From NCBI GenBank assembly GCA_043748455.1, contig JAYTNF010000182.1:1-7509 (forward strand): a DNA stretch of 7,509 bases. Direction: 5' to 3'. Positions 6,716-7,509 of this stretch are shown piece after piece; the stretch's first letter is position 1, and every line of letters begins with the position of its first letter. The DNA comes from JAAFKA01 sp043748455 (lineage in GTDB: Bacteria; Bacteroidota; Bacteroidia; Cytophagales; Thermoflexibacteraceae). A program made the translations under genes and the position numbers. The notes under the pieces are model-generated. The model ran no database searches. It was given only the letters and a program-made list of their open reading frames with translations, and was not told the DNA's origin.

Positions 6716-7509
6716 ATGAAACTTGATTTACAAGAAATACAAAGTCCGATTGCGGCTGAAATGGAGGACTTTGAAAAAAAGTTTAAGGCTTCTGTTCGCA
6801 CAAAAGTAATGTTGCTTGACAAAATCATGACATATATTGTCAAAAGTAAAGGCAAGCAAATGCGACCCATGTTTGTGTTTCTGGTGGCTGGGACTTGTGG
6901 CAAAATTTCGGAGGCTACCTATCGAGGTGCAGCATTGATAGAGTTATTGCATACAGCTACGCTGGTGCATGATGATGTGGTTGATGATTCTGATTATCGG
7001 CGTGGTTTTTTTTCTATTAATGCTTTGTGGAAAAATAAAATTGCGGTTTTGGTTGGTGATTATTTACTTTCAAGAGGGTTGTTATTGGCTATTGATAATG
7101 GAGATTTTGAGTCTTTACGTATTGTGTCGCAGGCAGTGCGAGAAATGAGTGAAGGTGAGTTATTGCAGATAGAAAAGGCAAGGTCATTAGATATTACGGA
7201 GGAAGTGTATTTTGAGATTATTAGACAAAAAACAGCAACTTTAATAGCTTCGTGTTGTGGAGTTGGTGCTGCCACATCTGGTGCTGATGGTGAGATTGTG
7301 AAAAAGATGGTTATTTTTGGGGAAAAAATTGGCATGGCTTTCCAAATTAAAGATGATTTATTTGATTATGGCACAGCCGAAATTGGCAAGCCTTTGGGTA
7401 TTGATATCAAAGAAAAAAAGATGACGCTTCCACTCATTCATGCGTTGGCAAAAGCAAGTTGGTTGGAGAAGCGAAGGATCATTGGCATTGTGCGCAGTGA
7501 AAGTGAGAA
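6716..7509 (+). CDS. trans-Polyprenyl diphosphate synthase (partial, 3' end beyond window)
   Basis: This enzyme condenses isopentenyl diphosphate units onto an allylic diphosphate to make an all-trans prenyl chain, in Bacteroidota usually for the menaquinone side chain. The 264 codons visible begin MKLDLQEIQS and read open to the window edge; the family is usually about 320-330 residues, so roughly 60 are missing. Key motifs are present: the IPP-binding segment KGKQMRP (45-51); the first Asp-rich motif DDVVDDSDYRRG (86-97, DDxxD then Arg-Arg); GDYLLSR (114-120); EGELLQ (146-151); Lys-Thr at 172-173; and the second Asp-rich motif FQIKDDLFD (209-217). The residue five before the first Asp is Ala and the one four before is Thr, both small, which in this family goes with long-chain rather than farnesyl products (inference). 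In-frame stop TAA at 6692 limits the start; ATG 6716 is the first ATG after it, with no Shine-Dalgarno. Confidence 0.95.
   Translation, partial: MKLDLQEIQSPIAAEMEDFEKKFKASVRTKVMLLDKIMTYIVKSKGKQMRPMFVFLVAGTCGKISEATYRGAALIELLHTATLVHDDVVDDSDYRRGFFSINALWKNKIAVLVGDYLLSRGLLLAIDNGDFESLRIVSQAVREMSEGELLQIEKARSLDITEEVYFEIIRQKTATLIASCCGVGAATSGADGEIVKKMVIFGEKIGMAFQIKDDLFDYGTAEIGKPLGIDIKEKKMTLPLIHALAKASWLEKRRIIGIVRSESE

Noticed and set aside
7006..7013. Run of eight T in the prenyl synthase gene as a phase-variation tract
   Set aside because: It encodes Phe-Phe in frame right after the conserved Arg-Arg; the tract is short and the enzyme is probably essential, so switching is unlikely.
6673..7335. Two minus-strand open frames (6673-6903 and 7060-7335) in the right-hand part
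   Set aside because: The plus strand encodes an unmistakable prenyl synthase with both Asp-rich motifs across this stretch.

Overview
The window looks like a low-GC member of the Bacteroidota. The evidence is an adjacent SusC-type TonB-dependent receptor and SusD/RagB-type lipoprotein, which is a hallmark pair of that phylum; poor Shine-Dalgarno sequences ahead of the starts; a TAnnTTTG-type -7 element; and intergenic gaps filled with palindromic repeats. The genus cannot be read from the sequence with confidence; a member of Cytophagales or a relative is a guess.

Layout. Positions 1-107 hold two copies of a 40-bp palindrome, facing each other just past the 3' end of the SusD gene. Positions 108-1562 (minus strand) encode the SusD-family surface lipoprotein. 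Positions 1563-1996 are a non-coding gap almost entirely filled by a nested set of inverted repeats (1629-1986). Positions 1997-4984 (minus strand) encode the 995-residue SusC-family outer-membrane receptor. Positions 4985-5555 are an AT-rich divergent control region with no gene. Positions 5556-6578 (plus strand) encode a membrane-anchored lytic transglycosylase. Positions 6579-6715 hold a 33-bp inverted repeat. A trans-polyprenyl diphosphate synthase starts at 6716 and runs off the right edge.

How the genes work together. On the minus strand, susC then susD form one transcription unit for TonB-driven import of an oligomeric nutrient: SusD captures it at the surface and SusC is the barrel. 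No glycosidase, peptidase, sensor or sigma/anti-sigma gene lies in the window, so the substrate cannot be named. On the plus strand, the transglycosylase (murein remodelling) and the prenyl synthase (isoprenoid chain for quinone or lipid carrier) are housekeeping envelope functions that may be co-transcribed.

All four proteins belong to well-known families and I see no new multi-gene system. The unexplained signal is in the non-coding DNA. A roughly 358-bp concentric palindrome sits inside the susC-susD operon, with a compensatory base change between two of its hairpins and a degenerate 33-bp tandem repeat in one arm. Two unrelated palindromic elements occupy the other gaps that are not divergent promoter regions.
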